Translations under genes and position numbers: made by a program
Source of the DNA: Lanius collurio
Lineage: Eukaryota > Chordata > Aves > Passeriformes > Laniidae
Reading direction: 5' to 3'
Length of the DNA stretch: 64,000 bases
NCBI GenBank assembly: GCA_020086605.1
Contig: JACBWW010000022.1
Location: 6,611,243-6,675,242 of the forward strand
Shown: positions 12,595-26,464 of the stretch, piece after piece
Position numbering within the stretch: the stretch's first letter is position 1
Layout: each line of letters opens with the position of its first letter
Notes under the pieces: model-generated
The model's database searches: none
What the model saw: the letters and a program-made list of their open reading frames with translations, nothing else
Told to the model about the DNA's origin: nothing

Positions 12595-13652
12595 TGCTTT
12601 AATGTTCTCAGAAATCCATTTCCTAGCAGAAAAACTGCATAAAAGACTGTATTTGAACACTGAGAATAGTGGTTCTTGAAAAGAAATTAATCTCTGTTTT
12701 TAGTATTTATGTTATGTGCTATATGGAAATTGATTAATGATTACCAATATTTAAAATTTTATCTAGTTCTCATTTATTAAATCCTAGAAGTGATCAGATA
12801 CAAAGCATATGGATTTGTATTTGTCTATATATGTTTATGGACATGCTACACAGAAAAAAAAGGATTTGGCTTGGTGTTAAAACTGTGAATTACAGTGGTT
12901 TGGCAGGAATAATTTGTACTGTGATTGTTATAAACTAGGGTAAGTTGAGATTTTGAAAGAAAGTGAAAGCAAATGGCAATATGACTAAAATGTCACCATC
13001 TACACTGCTGTATGTTTTTTAATACAGCTAGTGTTGCTAAATGTGGTTTTATTGCTATTGTATTTTAGTGGCTCTGTAACCACTATAAAATAGAATACAG
13101 CTGCTTTAGTTTCCAAATGGCTTTAGTAGGCAGAGGAAGTTGACGTCTTCTGAAAAGCTCCTGTTGCTGCATCAATACCTTCTTTCCTATCTGATCATCC
13201 TTCTAATTCCTGACAAGATCATGGTTGAATAGTATTTTTGTAATGTGTTCTATAACAGTTACTTCATCTTTGCTCAAAATTGCAGCTTTCATTTTATACG
13301 TAAAGAAATAAAACTTGGCTTCAGAAGTTGCTATGGAGAGCATTATGCCTTGATGAATTAGGTGCTAATTCCTTTACTGACCCTCTGTTTAACTTGTGCA
13401 AGTAACTTAGGTGTGGTTTTCAAAATCAGTCTGGCAATCAAAATATTGAGGTCTTACTTTGCTTTTAGATTGCAGACAATTTCAGATCTTAAATTCTTCC
13501 TCAATTAAATGAGGCTATGATTTTTTTCTGTATCTGAAAATTACTTTTGGCCATGTCCTAAGGAGAGAACATCCTCCATTTGAAGGAAACCAACAAATTT
13601 CTGCCTCCCCATATCATGATTGCAAAGTGTAGATGGGGCCACATAGGAACTT

Positions 13653-13671
13653 ATTTTTTTTTTTTTTTTCA
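13653..13671. repeat. Poly-T tract ending in CAG
   Basis: A run of about 16 T residues is followed directly by CAG, which mimics a perfect splice acceptor. The sequence after it stays open for 29 codons to a TGA at about 13760, but no donor or convincing peptide follows. I treat it as a simple tract rather than an exon boundary. Confidence 0.6.
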
Positions 13672-14293
13672 GGTGGGCAAATTCTGTCTGTTTAAGAAGG
13701 AGTTTACTGTGTTTTGGCTGACCCTGATTGCCTCCTGGCAGTTCTCAGGAGCTTTTGTGTGAATCTTTTTTGTACTTTCTGTTTGTCACTACTCATGCTT
13801 CTGCTTAATGATCCTGAAGCTGTAGATATAATAATGTTTACTATTCTGCAGTAGGTCGATAATTACTGGTTTTTCTCAAATGTTACAAGTGAACATCAGA
13901 TTTTGGCAGTTTTCCTTGGACTGCTAGTCAATCTGAACTCCATATAATTTTCACAGCAGAGGCACTAATATGAAATGTAGCAAATCTTTTCAATTATTCC
14001 AGTAAAATAATGTGTTTATCACAATCAGACTAGTTTTCATAGGACTCATTTTGAATTTCTGTAATAGAGTAGCACCATTAATGGGATGGTGAGACTAGGA
14101 TGGATTGTTGCTGGGGGACAGGAATGGCATCAGTGGAGCTGTGCTCAAGATGAATCCAGCTCCGTGCTTAGCATGCAGTGATCCACAAAGTGCACTGTTA
14201 ATAGCTGGGAGTAGTGCATCAGTTCATGTTGTCCAGCTGCCTAGGGATCAATATCATTGTGTAATAAACTGAAGTGATTATTTTTATGTGTCT

Positions 14294-14319
14294 GTGTATA
14301 TATGTATGCATATATACAC
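14294..14319. repeat. TA-rich near-palindrome
   Basis: A 26-base stretch runs from GTGTATATATG to CATATATACAC and is an almost perfect palindrome centred near 14306. It is alternating purine-pyrimidine and could extrude as a small cruciform. It probably arose from a short TA/TG microsatellite. No adjoining gene feature gives it a role. Confidence 0.6.
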
Positions 14320-17150
14320 TGCTAATAATTACATTTTAGCTCGATCTTCAAGCTGTGTCCTACATGCTAATGGATTAGAGCTTCACCAGCTAGCTAGAAG
14401 GTCAATTGTTTTGTGATGTTGTGGTGGAACTCAGCTTGGATAACTGAATTATAAGACTTTTTTTGTACTTGAGACACATGGCAGAGTAAGTTAACTCATT
14501 GTGATCCTGTTGGTCTCCTTCTGTCCAATGTCATGCATCCATTTCGTGAAATAGAAATCATGTGCTGAAATTGTTTGCAATAGTAGGACCACAAAATTCA
14601 CTCTTTTGCTCAAAAGTAATGATTGGTTGTGTTGCTGGTGGATGAGAGATATTCTTTTAAGATTAGTCTGTTCAAAGGAGTTTGTGCTGATGCTGTGTAG
14701 TACCACACAGAGGTTGTACTTTTCAGACTTCTGTGAGGTTACAGAAAATCTGACAGTCAGCAGAGCCTTACATTTCTTCATGTCTTCTCTTATGGGAAAG
14801 AGGAAAGAGCACCATGGTGTTGCATGTCCAATGGAAATACATCTGTCCCCAGGAAGCAGAGGTGAGGCAAGATGAAATTAGTTCTGTATTGCTTTTATGT
14901 AGATGCTCGAGGCAAAGACCAATACAAGTCCTGACTAGGTCCTAGTCCAAAATGTCATGATGCTTTTGAAAGGATTTAAAATAAAGAGAATTAGGATTAT
15001 TGATATTTCTCACTTTAAAAAGTCTTCTCCTGTAGGTGTTATCTTCATTAATGCAACTTTACAGGGACTGGCATTGTGTCTCAGAGGAACGACAGCAGAG
15101 GAAGGAGAGGTTGCCATGCAGGTACATGTGTATGGTCAAGGCTCTTCAAAACATTTTTCCATTACTGATCTTTTATTGGTTTTCATGTAGGACATACTTG
15201 ATACACATGTTTATAAAATATTTATACATTCATGGGTCAATTCCAGTGGTGGTTGTTATGCTGAAGGAATTGTGGATTTGCAATAATTAGGAATCTACTG
15301 GGGAGAAGAAAAGATGGGTAAGACAACAGATGAACCAGTCTGAAAACTCTCAAAATTTGCAGAAATGTTGAACAAAACAAAAAAGTCTCACTGGTTTCTT
15401 TAAGAAATCCTAGTGTTAAAAAACTTGATAACTGGGCTGTTTTCTCAAGTTTTTTCTTTGCTTTTCATCTTCTACATTTCCTTCTTAAATGTAAAATACT
15501 GTAATTGAATCACAGCATTAGCTGGCTTTTCCCAACAAAACAGCAGATTTAGGCTCTTTGCTGCTGGTTTCAAAAGTAATATGTATGGAGAGAGAGTGCG
15601 AAGACAAAAATTGAGCACATAGATGTATAATCCCAAAGGAATAAACTGACTTCTACTAGACAAGCTGAAAGCTGATTAAAATATTTTTCATCCTTTGGGT
15701 ATGCAACAGCTTTTGATGATGGAGAGTGTATTAATATTCAGCTTAGCTGCTTGTCGACACTTCAGACAGGTCCCAGGAAAGACTCTGATACTGACCAGGT
15801 TTTCTCACTCTGCCAGAAATCTTTATGAGACACAGAGCAGCAGCCTTGTACCAGGAAAAGCCAAGATAAGAATACTGCTATGTCTTCATTTTAGAAGTTG
15901 TTTTTATAGATTTTAAAAGGATTGACAATTTTAAAGAATTCTTTTAATGATATAAATTCATTTCAATACAATAAAGGAGAAAGATTATTCTTAACTATTT
16001 TAAAGTAAAGCTGTTGTAATCTATTCAATTTTCAATTCATTTTTCTGAGTTGTTTGTAAACTTACAAAGATTCTAGTAATATCAGTGATCAAGATTTTTG
16101 GAGAGTGTGCTCCTTCTTAAATTATTTTGTAACAGTCAGATCTGAGGTAGTGTGGTACTGTTCTCTTAACTTTGTCTATTCCTTTGTAATGTAATACCTA
16201 CCTTCCAGACAAGAATGAGATGTAAACAGCTGCTTTATCAGCTGATACTTCTTCTGCTCTTTTGTTGGCATGCTGACATATAGGGTGTTTGCTTTTTCCC
16301 CTTCCACAGTGACTAAATATATACAGTATCTCTGGAAAACATGTCATACGCTGTGTGAGGTGCCTTTAGGATGGCTCCAGGGCTAAATACTTCCTGTAGT
16401 AGGTGAAAGAGCATGGCTTAATCAGCTTAGTTAACTTAATTAAGCTGTGCTTTTTCTCATGGTACAGCTTTAAAGTGTATTTCATATAGAAACTGTCTTT
16501 TGTACATGTGGAATGTCACAAGGTTGGAGAAATTGTGTGGGATTTTTATAGCAGGCTTGAAAAAGATAAGATTTACTACTTACTCTGCAATGGGAAGAAG
16601 TGAACTAAAGGAGTGTGTCCTTTTTACTGAAGATTTAAAGGAGAAATTCTAATGCAGTTTAGATTGTAAAGGCTTTTCAAACCGAGAAAGTCTACTCTTC
16701 TTTTTATCTCTATCTAATTTTAACATTTTCATCCCAACCTTGGCTCGCCTGCCTGTAGGTGTGTTACCAGATTCCATGACCCTACATTCTTTTACTGTTC
16801 TTTGGAAGAAGTAAACTAATGCAGTGTGATTGTGAGAATGTGGGTCTTTTCTCCACTGCTCTTCGAGTCTCAGCAGAAAATACTATTACAAATTAAATTT
16901 GAACTCAGTTATTCTTTCTTGAGATGAGGAATATTCTTCATGAGGTACTCCATGTTGAAGCAAAGGTCTGATTTTCCTCTTGGGGAAATGCTGGGGTTCC
17001 AGTCCTAGTGGAACCCTCCTGTCTGGGTAGGGGAGGAGATTGATTAGCAAGGCACAGCACAGCTGGAAACAGTAAGTGCTGAGTGAGTTCTACTTACCAT
17101 CTCATTTGCTTCATCTAACTCCTTAATGTTACTTCTTTACTTACCTCTAG

Positions 17151-17580
17151 AGGTTTCTGAAAGAGTCAGGGGTGGGGGAAGAAGCAATCAGGGCAGCAGT
17201 TGCAGCTGCCCAAGGGGAGAATGGCAGCAGGTGCCAGTAGCCAGTGAAAACATGGGAAGGGGGTGAGGAGCCCTTCTGTTGGCAGAATGGCAGAGCTGAA
17301 GGTGAGTGAGAACTCCTGGGACAGCAGCTTTGGAGAGTGCTGAAGTGCTTGGAAAACTTGAAACTGGTTTGTGGGTGGAATGGACCTTTGGGTACAGTGG
17401 GAATAGAAAACAAGCTTGGCAGGAAAAGCTTTGGAGATTGAGAAGGAGTGGGAGAGGATGACAAAGGCTCTCAGGCAAAAAGAGTGGAGTGGTTTGAAAG
17501 AAAATAGGATGGAGAGGCTTTGCAAGAGGGCAGTGGTTATGGGGAAGATGGCAGACGATAAGGGTGTAGCTGTGAATCTC
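17151..17580. other. Purine-rich block of unknown nature
   Basis: The plus strand is rich in G and A here, so three overlapping minus-strand ORFs of 105-132 codons stay open; their products are Pro/Ser/Phe-rich and unlike real proteins. A good acceptor (TTACTTACCTCTAG) ends at 17150, and 17151-17230 is open in frame 0 to a possible AGCAG/GTGCCA donor, giving a peptide starting RFLKESGVGEEAIRAA. That segment is phase 0 to 2 and would not fit between exons A and B. I could not assign the block to a repeat family or a gene. Confidence 0.3.
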
Positions 17581-18315
17581 CATCAAAGCTAAATACTGTG
17601 GGTAGTGATGTCTTTGATTTTTTTTTGTGTTCCCATTCCTTTAAAAAGGTAATGTTTTGATAGAATTCCATTAACTGATACCTCTGTACAGTAATAATAC
17701 TGCATTTAATATGTAACTGGTTTATAGTACAGAATTAAATAAGGGAGGAATAGTCTTTCTTTAAGAAAGAGTAATTATGTCAAATACAGAAAACTATTTA
17801 AGGTATGTTGGAAAGTATTTGCTTTTAATTCAACAAACATACAATTATTCTGGAAAAATCCAGAGAGATTATATATACATAGATTTAAAAAAAAAAAATG
17901 TTTAAAATACACAAATGATTAAATCATGTGAGTTATTTTTTGTGTGTTTACATGGCACATGGATGCATAGGTATACATATATGTGTATATGCAGCCATGT
18001 GCACCCATAGAGGGAAAGACTTTTGCCTGTTAAAGTACTGAGCTTCTCTCCATAGTGCTCAATCTCACTGAACTGATACAATGTGTTAAGTTTCTCATTT
18101 GAGCACCTCTCATCCTGCTGCTTGGGCATAGTTCTGTTACAAACTTCAGTGTTTCTTGATTATATGGGGTGTTATAATTTCCTGATGACTGCTTATGTTA
18201 TTTATAATATGGAGGGTGTTAATCCTTTGGTGATTAACACTCTATTTGAATTACCAGAGGTCAAAGGTACATTCTTTTATTTGGGTTTTGGATTTTTTTC
18301 ATTGTTTTTTTCCTT

Positions 18316-18350
18316 TGATTTTTTTTTTTTTTTCTTAAAGGTTTTTTCAT
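18316..18350. repeat. T-rich low-complexity tract
   Basis: A run of T residues is interrupted by a few C and G within a wider T-rich region from about 18270. It produces a meaningless Phe-rich ORF. No mobile-element body is adjacent. Confidence 0.6.
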
Positions 18351-21300
18351 TCTCTCTTTTATCTGAAAATTATTTTGGGACAATTTGGGGTGAGGAGAGG
18401 AGCATGCTTCTTCTGTAAGGGCCCAAGTCTGCTGAAGCTGTAGGCATTAGGATGTAAGTTCTCTTTGCACTGAACAGCTCCTCCAGAAATCTGCCATTTA
18501 AGGATAATGAAAATCTCGTAACCAAAAAAATCATAGTAAAAAGCATATGGAAGAAGGTATTCTCTACTTAAGCCTGTAATAAAGTAGATACCTACCTGTG
18601 TCTCATTCTAAGCCTTTTTTTGGAAAGATTTATTAAAGACTATAAAGGTGTGTACATATATATGTGTATGTATACATATAAACACACACTTTATAAGGTA
18701 TAAATATATATGGCTGTCATTTCAGGTGATGTGGAGATATTGCAGAGATTCTTGTCCAGCTGCCAGCTGTATCACTGTCACTGTGGTTTCAGAGTTGAGG
18801 AGCTCTATTAAAAGCCTTCAGTTGTTTCAAAGGTTGTGGCTGTGCAGAAGTTACCCTTACCCTAATATTCCAATCCTTTCTTGAAATACCATAGGGGTTT
18901 TTGGTGTATTTCTCAGCTGTGTTCCTTAAAGTGCTGGAGCTGATTGAGAGAGAAGCACCAAAGGATTTTTGCTGTTTTGTTTTTCACACATTTCTGGGGT
19001 TGTGTAACCATTCCCACAGCTCCAGGAGAATTGAGTTATGTGTCCAGGTTTGCTGAGTTGCTGTGTCCAACTGCAAAGCCTTTACAGTGACCTACAGCAA
19101 TTGCCAGTGTTCACCAAAGTGTGCTGTGGCACTGGCTTTGCTCCCTTCTGTAAAGGTGACCATAACACGTTCCTTGACTGAAAATCTGAGGTATGTGTCC
19201 CACCTGGAGATTCTTCAGGCTGTAGATATTCTCTCTACTCCAATTGTGGAAAACTGTGGGCATGGTGGACGACCTGCAAGAGTTCCCTCATTGGTGTTTT
19301 TCCACTCCAAAACCTCTCTGTTAGTACCTGAAACTTCAACAAGCCAGTTATAGGAGAATTATGTTGATGTAGCATAGCCCTCAGCAGTGTTTAGGACTTG
19401 CATATAAACAAATGAGGTGGTCAAAGAGCAAAGGAAACACTAAAGTGAGGAAGCCAGAGCAGCTCATCTGGTTGGGGCAGTTTTTTCAGCTTGTAGATTG
19501 TTCTCAGCTCAGATGATGGCAACCTGGGAAGCTGTAACAGAATATGATAAGCCTCCCTCCCTGATAAGCTGCATTTTCCAATTGAGGCATAGCTGCTCCT
19601 GACTTGCTGCTTTAGGAAAACTCAGCATCAGACTAGACTGAGCAAATGTAGTCAGTGTCCGTTTTGCAGAGCTGGAACATGAGTTCACTGGTGCATAAAG
19701 CTCTGTTTTAACTCACCAGAATGGGCTCAATGCCTGAACTGCTGGATGAGGTCCTCCAATCTGCCTGAAAATTGAAACATATTCTAATAACTCTTAAACA
19801 TTTAGTCTACATACTGGTGCTGTAATGTTGCTCTACAGCAGATATGATGATTGTTACCCAAGTGGAAGCACAGAGGCAAGTTGCTCCTGTCCAGCCACTC
19901 ACCTGATGATTTTGTTTCCCTGTCTGTGCTCAGTTTCTCTCTGCTTTGCTCTCTGGTGTTTTGCTGTGAGCTCAGTGAGGTGCTAAGATTAGTGCTGGTT
20001 TGCTTTTGTCATAATCTTTCATGTTTGCTGTGACGGATAGGTGAAAAAGTAGTATTTGTTCTGCTCCAGCATGCGAGGAATCCAGCTCAGACACTGAGGG
20101 CAATTAGTGTCTGTGTTGTGGGATAAAAAGCAGACATGCAAAAATGTTGGGGGTACTTCTTTCCTGTACATGCTCCAGGGGGAATGCTGCACACTGCACT
20201 GTGGCTTCCTACATGATTTCTCTGTTTGCTTAAGTGCCAAGTGCCATTCTACTGCTGCAAATACTAAATGCTACCCTGGCTTCATTCCTTGTGCCTTTAA
20301 TGTTTCCATTTTAATAGTTTCATTTACGCTTAGAAATATTTTTTTTTTCTAGAGCTTTAGAGAGACTGTGAGTAGTCTGGCACCACAAAGTGTATTGAAA
20401 GCATTTGAAGTAGTTCAATAGGAGGCAGAATTAAAGGTCAAAGTGGTTTTGTGACCAGAGCAAGAAACTGAGAGGAAATAGGTTGCAGAAAAGAGGGAGT
20501 AACAATAACCAAGTGAGAGAAATAGGAATAAATATAATGGAAGTATAAAGAGTCTTGGAAGTGCAAAGGATGCTAGGGTTAAAAGAACGGAATTTTCATC
20601 TCTTAAACTTGGCTGCAGCATTTAATAGGGCCTTGCCCTGGGAATATTAAATATGTAAACTAATACAAAATGATGCAATTAGTTAAAAATGTGACTTTTG
20701 TCTGCATGTATAATTTTACTTTATATGTCAAAATAGTTTTTCTCTGCTGACATATTTCTTAATCAGCTTTCTTGAAGGAGTGGTTGCATTATGGCCTGAC
20801 AGTAGCAGAACATTCAGCCTAAAAGCCTGCAGATAGAACGTTTGCAGCAGTGTGTATGTGTGAAATTTTAAGTGATGAACTGCCTCATTAAAACCACAAT
20901 ATGTTTTTACTGAAAATTGTTATTGGTTTTGTGTAAATCCATTTTTAATACTAAAAAAAAAAAAAAGGCATTTGGGGAGAAATAAATTAGTAGATAGCAA
21001 GCAAGACTGAAAGAACATACAACTAAAGGTGTAATTTAAACATATAAATATCAGTCCTTTAAATGAGAATAATAAGAACCAGGTTGCTAAATAAGATTTG
21101 CTTCATGGAATATGGAGAAAGTTGTTGGTGATTTAGCTGGTATAGCTAGAACAATGTACTTAGCAGTTTTCATATTGGAGATTACATTCTGTACAAATAT
21201 ATAGTACTTTAGAATTTTTCTAGTCCTGTTTCAAAGTCTGCTAAAATATTTTTGATTCCTTCTTACATTTATCACATACAACCTTTTATTTTCTTGGGTT

Positions 21301-24300
21301 GAACCATAAATATTTGTAGAAGTGTTGTAATCTATTTTTAAAGACAACCATTTAAAAATTTACATAATGGGCTTAGGTAAATAACATGACTTACAAGTAA
21401 GACTATGAATCTGTTGCCTGTGATGCTCTTTTTTGGTGACTTTTTCCATAATCAGAATTTATACAATTAAATTCATTAGTAGACATTCAAAGTATGCTAC
21501 TTAAAGTATGCTTAGAGATTTACATGAGAAATAATAATTATTTATAGAATGTTCTCATTTTACCCCTACTTTTGCCTCACATTTGTGCTAACCAGTAAAT
21601 AAGCATATATAAACCATGTCAATTTTTGCTGTTTCATTGCATTTTTCATATATGTTTTAATCAAAAAATATTTTGCAGCTTATTTGCACTGTACAGCTTC
21701 TAAATCTAAGGTACCACTGGGGTCAGAAGGTAGCAGATAGCCTATCCAGTGTTTGAACTGGTGCTCCAGTTCCTGGTTTCCTGAGGATAAATGTGATTGT
21801 TCCAATATAAATGTTTTAGATCACAGTGACAGCTGTGGAAATTAAACATAGCCAGCAAAATCTATTTTCTGTCTAGCTAAGTAAAGGACAGGACAGATGA
21901 AAAAATTCCCTGGGCAAATGAATTCTTATGAACAGTGATGGATCTTTTCCCTTTGCTATATTAAAAAAAAAATCTAACTTGTATTTCTCTATATGTTTTT
22001 CATATTCAAGTTTATCATATAAGGTGAAAAATTTAGAATATCACTCCAAGACCATGTTGTAGCACACATTGCAAACACTTTTCTAACCACCAGGAAAAGT
22101 TAGCCTTCAGGATAGTTTCCAGAGAGCTGCAATGGTTTGTGAGCGGAATAGACTTTAAAATTCTATGAAAATCTGGTCTTTGGGGAGAGGTGAAAGACTT
22201 AGAAGAAAGGAAATTCCTGAGAAATTTTAATTTATTATGAACAATGTTTTGTTTTCAGAAGCTTTGCCTTATCCTGCCTTAAAGTATCTTAAAATGTTGC
22301 ATTTACAATTCTGTTTCTTAAACACGAATTTTGATAGCTGCTTCAGGGGCTACTGCCATGCAGAAAAATGCAGAATTTTCTCGTACAGACTGTGCAGCAG
22401 GTTGGGCACCAAGGAAGAAGAGAGAGAGATTCCTCTGCCAAACAGTAACTCTTTGAGTCATGTTCATCACTGATTTATTTTCTAGCTGAGGCCTGGTCCT
22501 GGACTCTGTGGTTCTGGAGGATTCCTTTTCCCTTCTAGTGAAACTGCTCTGCCTTGACCAGTGGTTTGAGTCCACTGTTGGCATTTTTCAGAGGAGACAA
22601 AACAGTTCTGCCTTTTCAGGTGCTTCTTTCAGCTGGGGCTTGGATGCTGTTGTTAATAAGCTTACATCCCTCTTCTCTGGGCCATTTCTTTCTTGTTTCC
22701 ACAACTACTTCTTAAGTAACTCCCTCTAGCCAAAGTGTGCTTTTAGAAACTTGCCATTAGAAGCAATTTGATAGTCTTTTCTGTGAACTATACCAGTCAC
22801 TGGATATTTCTGTTTGGGCTGAAGAGTCACAATGAACTATGGAGTGCTCAGTTGTTGCATTGTGATTTTATTTTTTCTTTGCTGAGATGGAGGAGTTAGT
22901 GTAGGTTGTATCTCAGAAATGAGGCTATGGGATGTTACTAATTTAAAAAAAATATACAAATATATTGTGACTCTTAAGATATTCAGGCACTTTTTTTTCT
23001 GTGGGAGTGAAAAAAAGCTCTCTTTAAAAAGTTTATTGCAGCATAAATGGTTAAAATGGAGCTGCAGTTACTTGAAAGAGACAAATATACATTCATTATT
23101 TCCTGAGTATGTTGTTTTTACAGGAAAGCAAAGGAAGCAATGGCTGGGTGTCATTAAGGAGTAGCTCGTGGAAAGCAGTGAAATGAGCAATGAGACTTGT
23201 AAAGTGTCATGAAAACTGAAACACCAGGGTACAAAGTACTGCTTATCCTCCCAGATATGGATACCATATGGCAACATGAAGGGAAATAGAGAGTAGGAGA
23301 CAAGAATCCTATTATTCCTCACACTTTCATTTGCTTGCTATTTGCTTTGGGCAAATGACTTAAGAAGTTGTGCCTGAACCTTCTTCTGGCACAGTATTTA
23401 TTGACAAGACACCTGTCTTCCCTGTCAGGCTCCTTGAAGTTTCTTTGTGTAATTCCAGCTTTAGCGCTTCTGATTATAAATTTATTGTTGTTTTTCTAAT
23501 AGTTTTGGCATAATCTCTTATTGACTATTCCTAAGTTAAAATCTATATTAATTTTCTGGTACAATATTTCTTTCTTCTCTTACAGCATTACACTTATTTT
23601 CCTTTAGGAATACAATCTGCTATGGTGGGTTCTTGTCCTTGAAATCTGTCTCCTTCTTTTTTTCTTTATCTGCAAGTTGCCATCTCTGGACAACTTTCTG
23701 CATCTTTCTTTTATGTATCTTTGAAATTAAATGGACTGATTGGGGGTGCTTGGAAAGAGCTGGAAAGGACTTGACTTCTGGAAAGACAGCTATGTGGTCT
23801 ACGTATCTTTGAAATGGCATGGAGGAAGAGTGTCTGTCATCTCTCCAGGGGCTGGCACAGCTGTAGAAAGATTTTATCACCTCCTCACCCATTTCTTCCT
23901 TTCCACCTCCTAAGCAAACACCTATCTACCACCCAGTGTTTTCTTCATTTATAACCGTTTCACAGCAGTTTTGTATTTCTCTGAAGTACACTTTGCTTCA
24001 CTGTAATAGTTGTTTAAAATGACAGTTCTGGCAACTTTCAGCTTTGCTCTTCTGACTTCTGTTTATGTGAATCTATACTTGAGAATTTCTGATGATGTTC
24101 CCCAAAGTAAATGGTTGGTAGATAAAACCACTGCCAGAAGCCAAGAGTGTTGCAAGACCTGGGAGGGCATGCTTACCCACTTTCATTGTTACTTACACTG
24201 AAACTTCCAGCTATTTTGCCTCATCTGGGGGCATCATTAGTGTATGTGGCTTTGCCTTCACCTAAGGCTGTGGAAATGGGCTGTGGAAGTTTGACTGTGT

Positions 24301-26440
24301 AACAGCAAGAAAATGTGATTTCAAGAGCACGTCCTTTTATTGTAGCAATGGATGCTGTATCAAGAAAGATAAAGAAAAGCTGCTCAGGTTGTATGGCAGG
24401 TCAAGAAAATCATGCAGAACTCAACAGAAGATGTTAGAAAGGGTGCCCCTGCTGCATAAGGTTTATGCTTTGTGTTTTGTAATTCTGAAAATTAATGCTT
24501 CATGTGTTTTATCAGGCTGTTGTGGGCATGTAGTGGTGAAATTACAGATAATAAATTGCTACTCTTTCTACTGAAGCTGTATAGCCTTCTCATAATTTTA
24601 GCACCACAAGGAAATGCAGTTTAGTGGTTCTCTATGCTATGGAGTTTAGTGCCAGTGTTTCAACTTTGCTGTGGTCTAGGAAAGCTGGCATTTTAAGAAG
24701 TATTTCATAGTTGCATAGGTTACCATTGCAGCATTATAATGACTTTGCAGTGCTTTGTTCAGTAGAACACCAGCCTATTTGCAGGGGAAAAATGTCCAAA
24801 GGACATCCTAACTTCTATTCTCTACAAAAGTGTTTGATATGACACAGCATTAAGGGTTAGAATCAACCCCATACATTCTCAATTTCAGAAAGAGGGAAAA
24901 AAACTGAAATATGAAGCTATTCCCACTAGAAATGTTGTAAATCTTACAAAATATATAAGCTTTCCTCTTGAACATACATCAAAGGCATAAAACTTGGGAG
25001 ATTAAAATATGTTTTTAATCTTGGTTTGATGAGCAAAACTTTCACTGTAATATTTATTATGAGAGGCTCTACTTGTGTTGCCTCTTCCCTTTGTTCTGTT
25101 TATATATGACTTCCTTTCTTCCAAAAAAGTAGGAAGTATCATTTTCACAAAGCTGAAGGATATTGCAATGGTTTGTTCATTTAAGCTGAGTTGTAGGCCC
25201 ACGTGGCAGACACAAACTTTTCTTTTATTGTCCCGAGTCCCAGAGGACAAGCAATGCTTTCTGATGGCTTCCCATGAATGCCTTTCATTTGTGGAGGAGT
25301 TTCAGTGGCTTATGCTGACTGTACAAAGATCAAACAGGCAGGAAAATTGTGGTTTTATGAAACTTAGCCAAGATCTTTGTTATTTTCTCAGAAGTTTTTC
25401 TTCTCTAACTCTATTTTTTAAGGGCCATATTAAGACAATTACTTTTAGTGACTGATGGAAAAAAAGATTGTTCATTTTCTCTTTAAAATTTAAGTATTTT
25501 CTTGGTTATTAGAAAATTTGTAGGCATGTTTAAAGAAACTACTGACCATAATTGTAGTTTCTTTATTGCATTTGGAATCAATGGTATCCAAAATTAAGGT
25601 TAAAAAACATGTTGTGGCTGTTTGGTCCTGCAGTTTGATCTATTTTGGGCCACTGTGCCTGTAGACTTTTGCTGAAGTTACCCAGTTGGGGTTTTATTTT
25701 GCCTGGACACAAAGGTCTGTCAAACAGATTTGATTGTGATTCGACCTGTCAAAGTCTCATTTGTTTTAAGAACAGTGGGGTTTTTCTCAACAGGTTCTCT
25801 TAGAATTACAGAGATTTCCTTTTTGCTCAGCTGTTGGCGAGCTTAAGCATTGGCAAGAGATGTGCAGACCACAACATCTTTTAACTGCAGCAATGGCATG
25901 TTTTGCCAGCAATACAAAATTTTCATTGTGCTACTGATCTAAAACCTCATGTTTGTTGTACGAATTCAGTTTTTGTTGAAGGATTACTTTAATAAAACTA
26001 AAATGGCTTAAGTTTCTGAAGTGAAACCTGTAGCATCTTTAGGGGTCAGAGGTAGCTGAAACTTGAACAGCTGTACAACATGCATCCTAGATTGTTTTTA
26101 ATTGTCTTCCCTTTCTCTAACAGCAGTAATTCTTGTTTATATTGTCAAGAACCTTTCCACTGAGCACAAGAGCACCATACTTTAAGGTCACATGCTTAAC
26201 CCCACTGCGGGGTTACAATGTAAATGGGCCCCCTTTGTTTTCACTAATGTGTGAGGGGTGGGTGCAAGGCAAGGCTGTTCACAAGGCTTAAATAACTTTT
26301 TGTAAAAGTGTCCTAAAGAAAGCATATTTTGTCTCCATACCACAGTTGTTTAGCATTACTCTTGTGCATCCAACCGACAGCCAGTTTGGCAATGGATTTT
26401 TGTGTGTCATTTTGTTCTTTTGACCAGTGATACTTTTTTC

Positions 26441-26464
26441 TTTCTTTCTTTTTTTTTTTTTTTA
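26441..26464. repeat. TTTC-type pyrimidine tract and poly-T
   Basis: Three TTTC units lead into a long T run, followed by an AACTGAG segment. It is a simple low-complexity tract. The minus-strand Lys-rich ORF across it is an artefact of the A run. Confidence 0.7.

Noticed and set aside
12229..12660. ORFs of 78-143 codons on both strands
   Set aside because: They lie across the CR1 LINE 3' end, which is untranslated, so they are repeat-derived noise.
13672..13762. Open segment after a perfect poly-T/CAG acceptor
   Set aside because: No donor follows and the poly-T is a common simple tract that mimics acceptors.
19063..19353. 96-codon plus-strand ORF
   Set aside because: No acceptor or donor in phase and no family resemblance.
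25075..25455. 126-codon plus-strand ORF
   Set aside because: Low-complexity hydrophobic and Ser-rich content, no splice context and no recognised motif.
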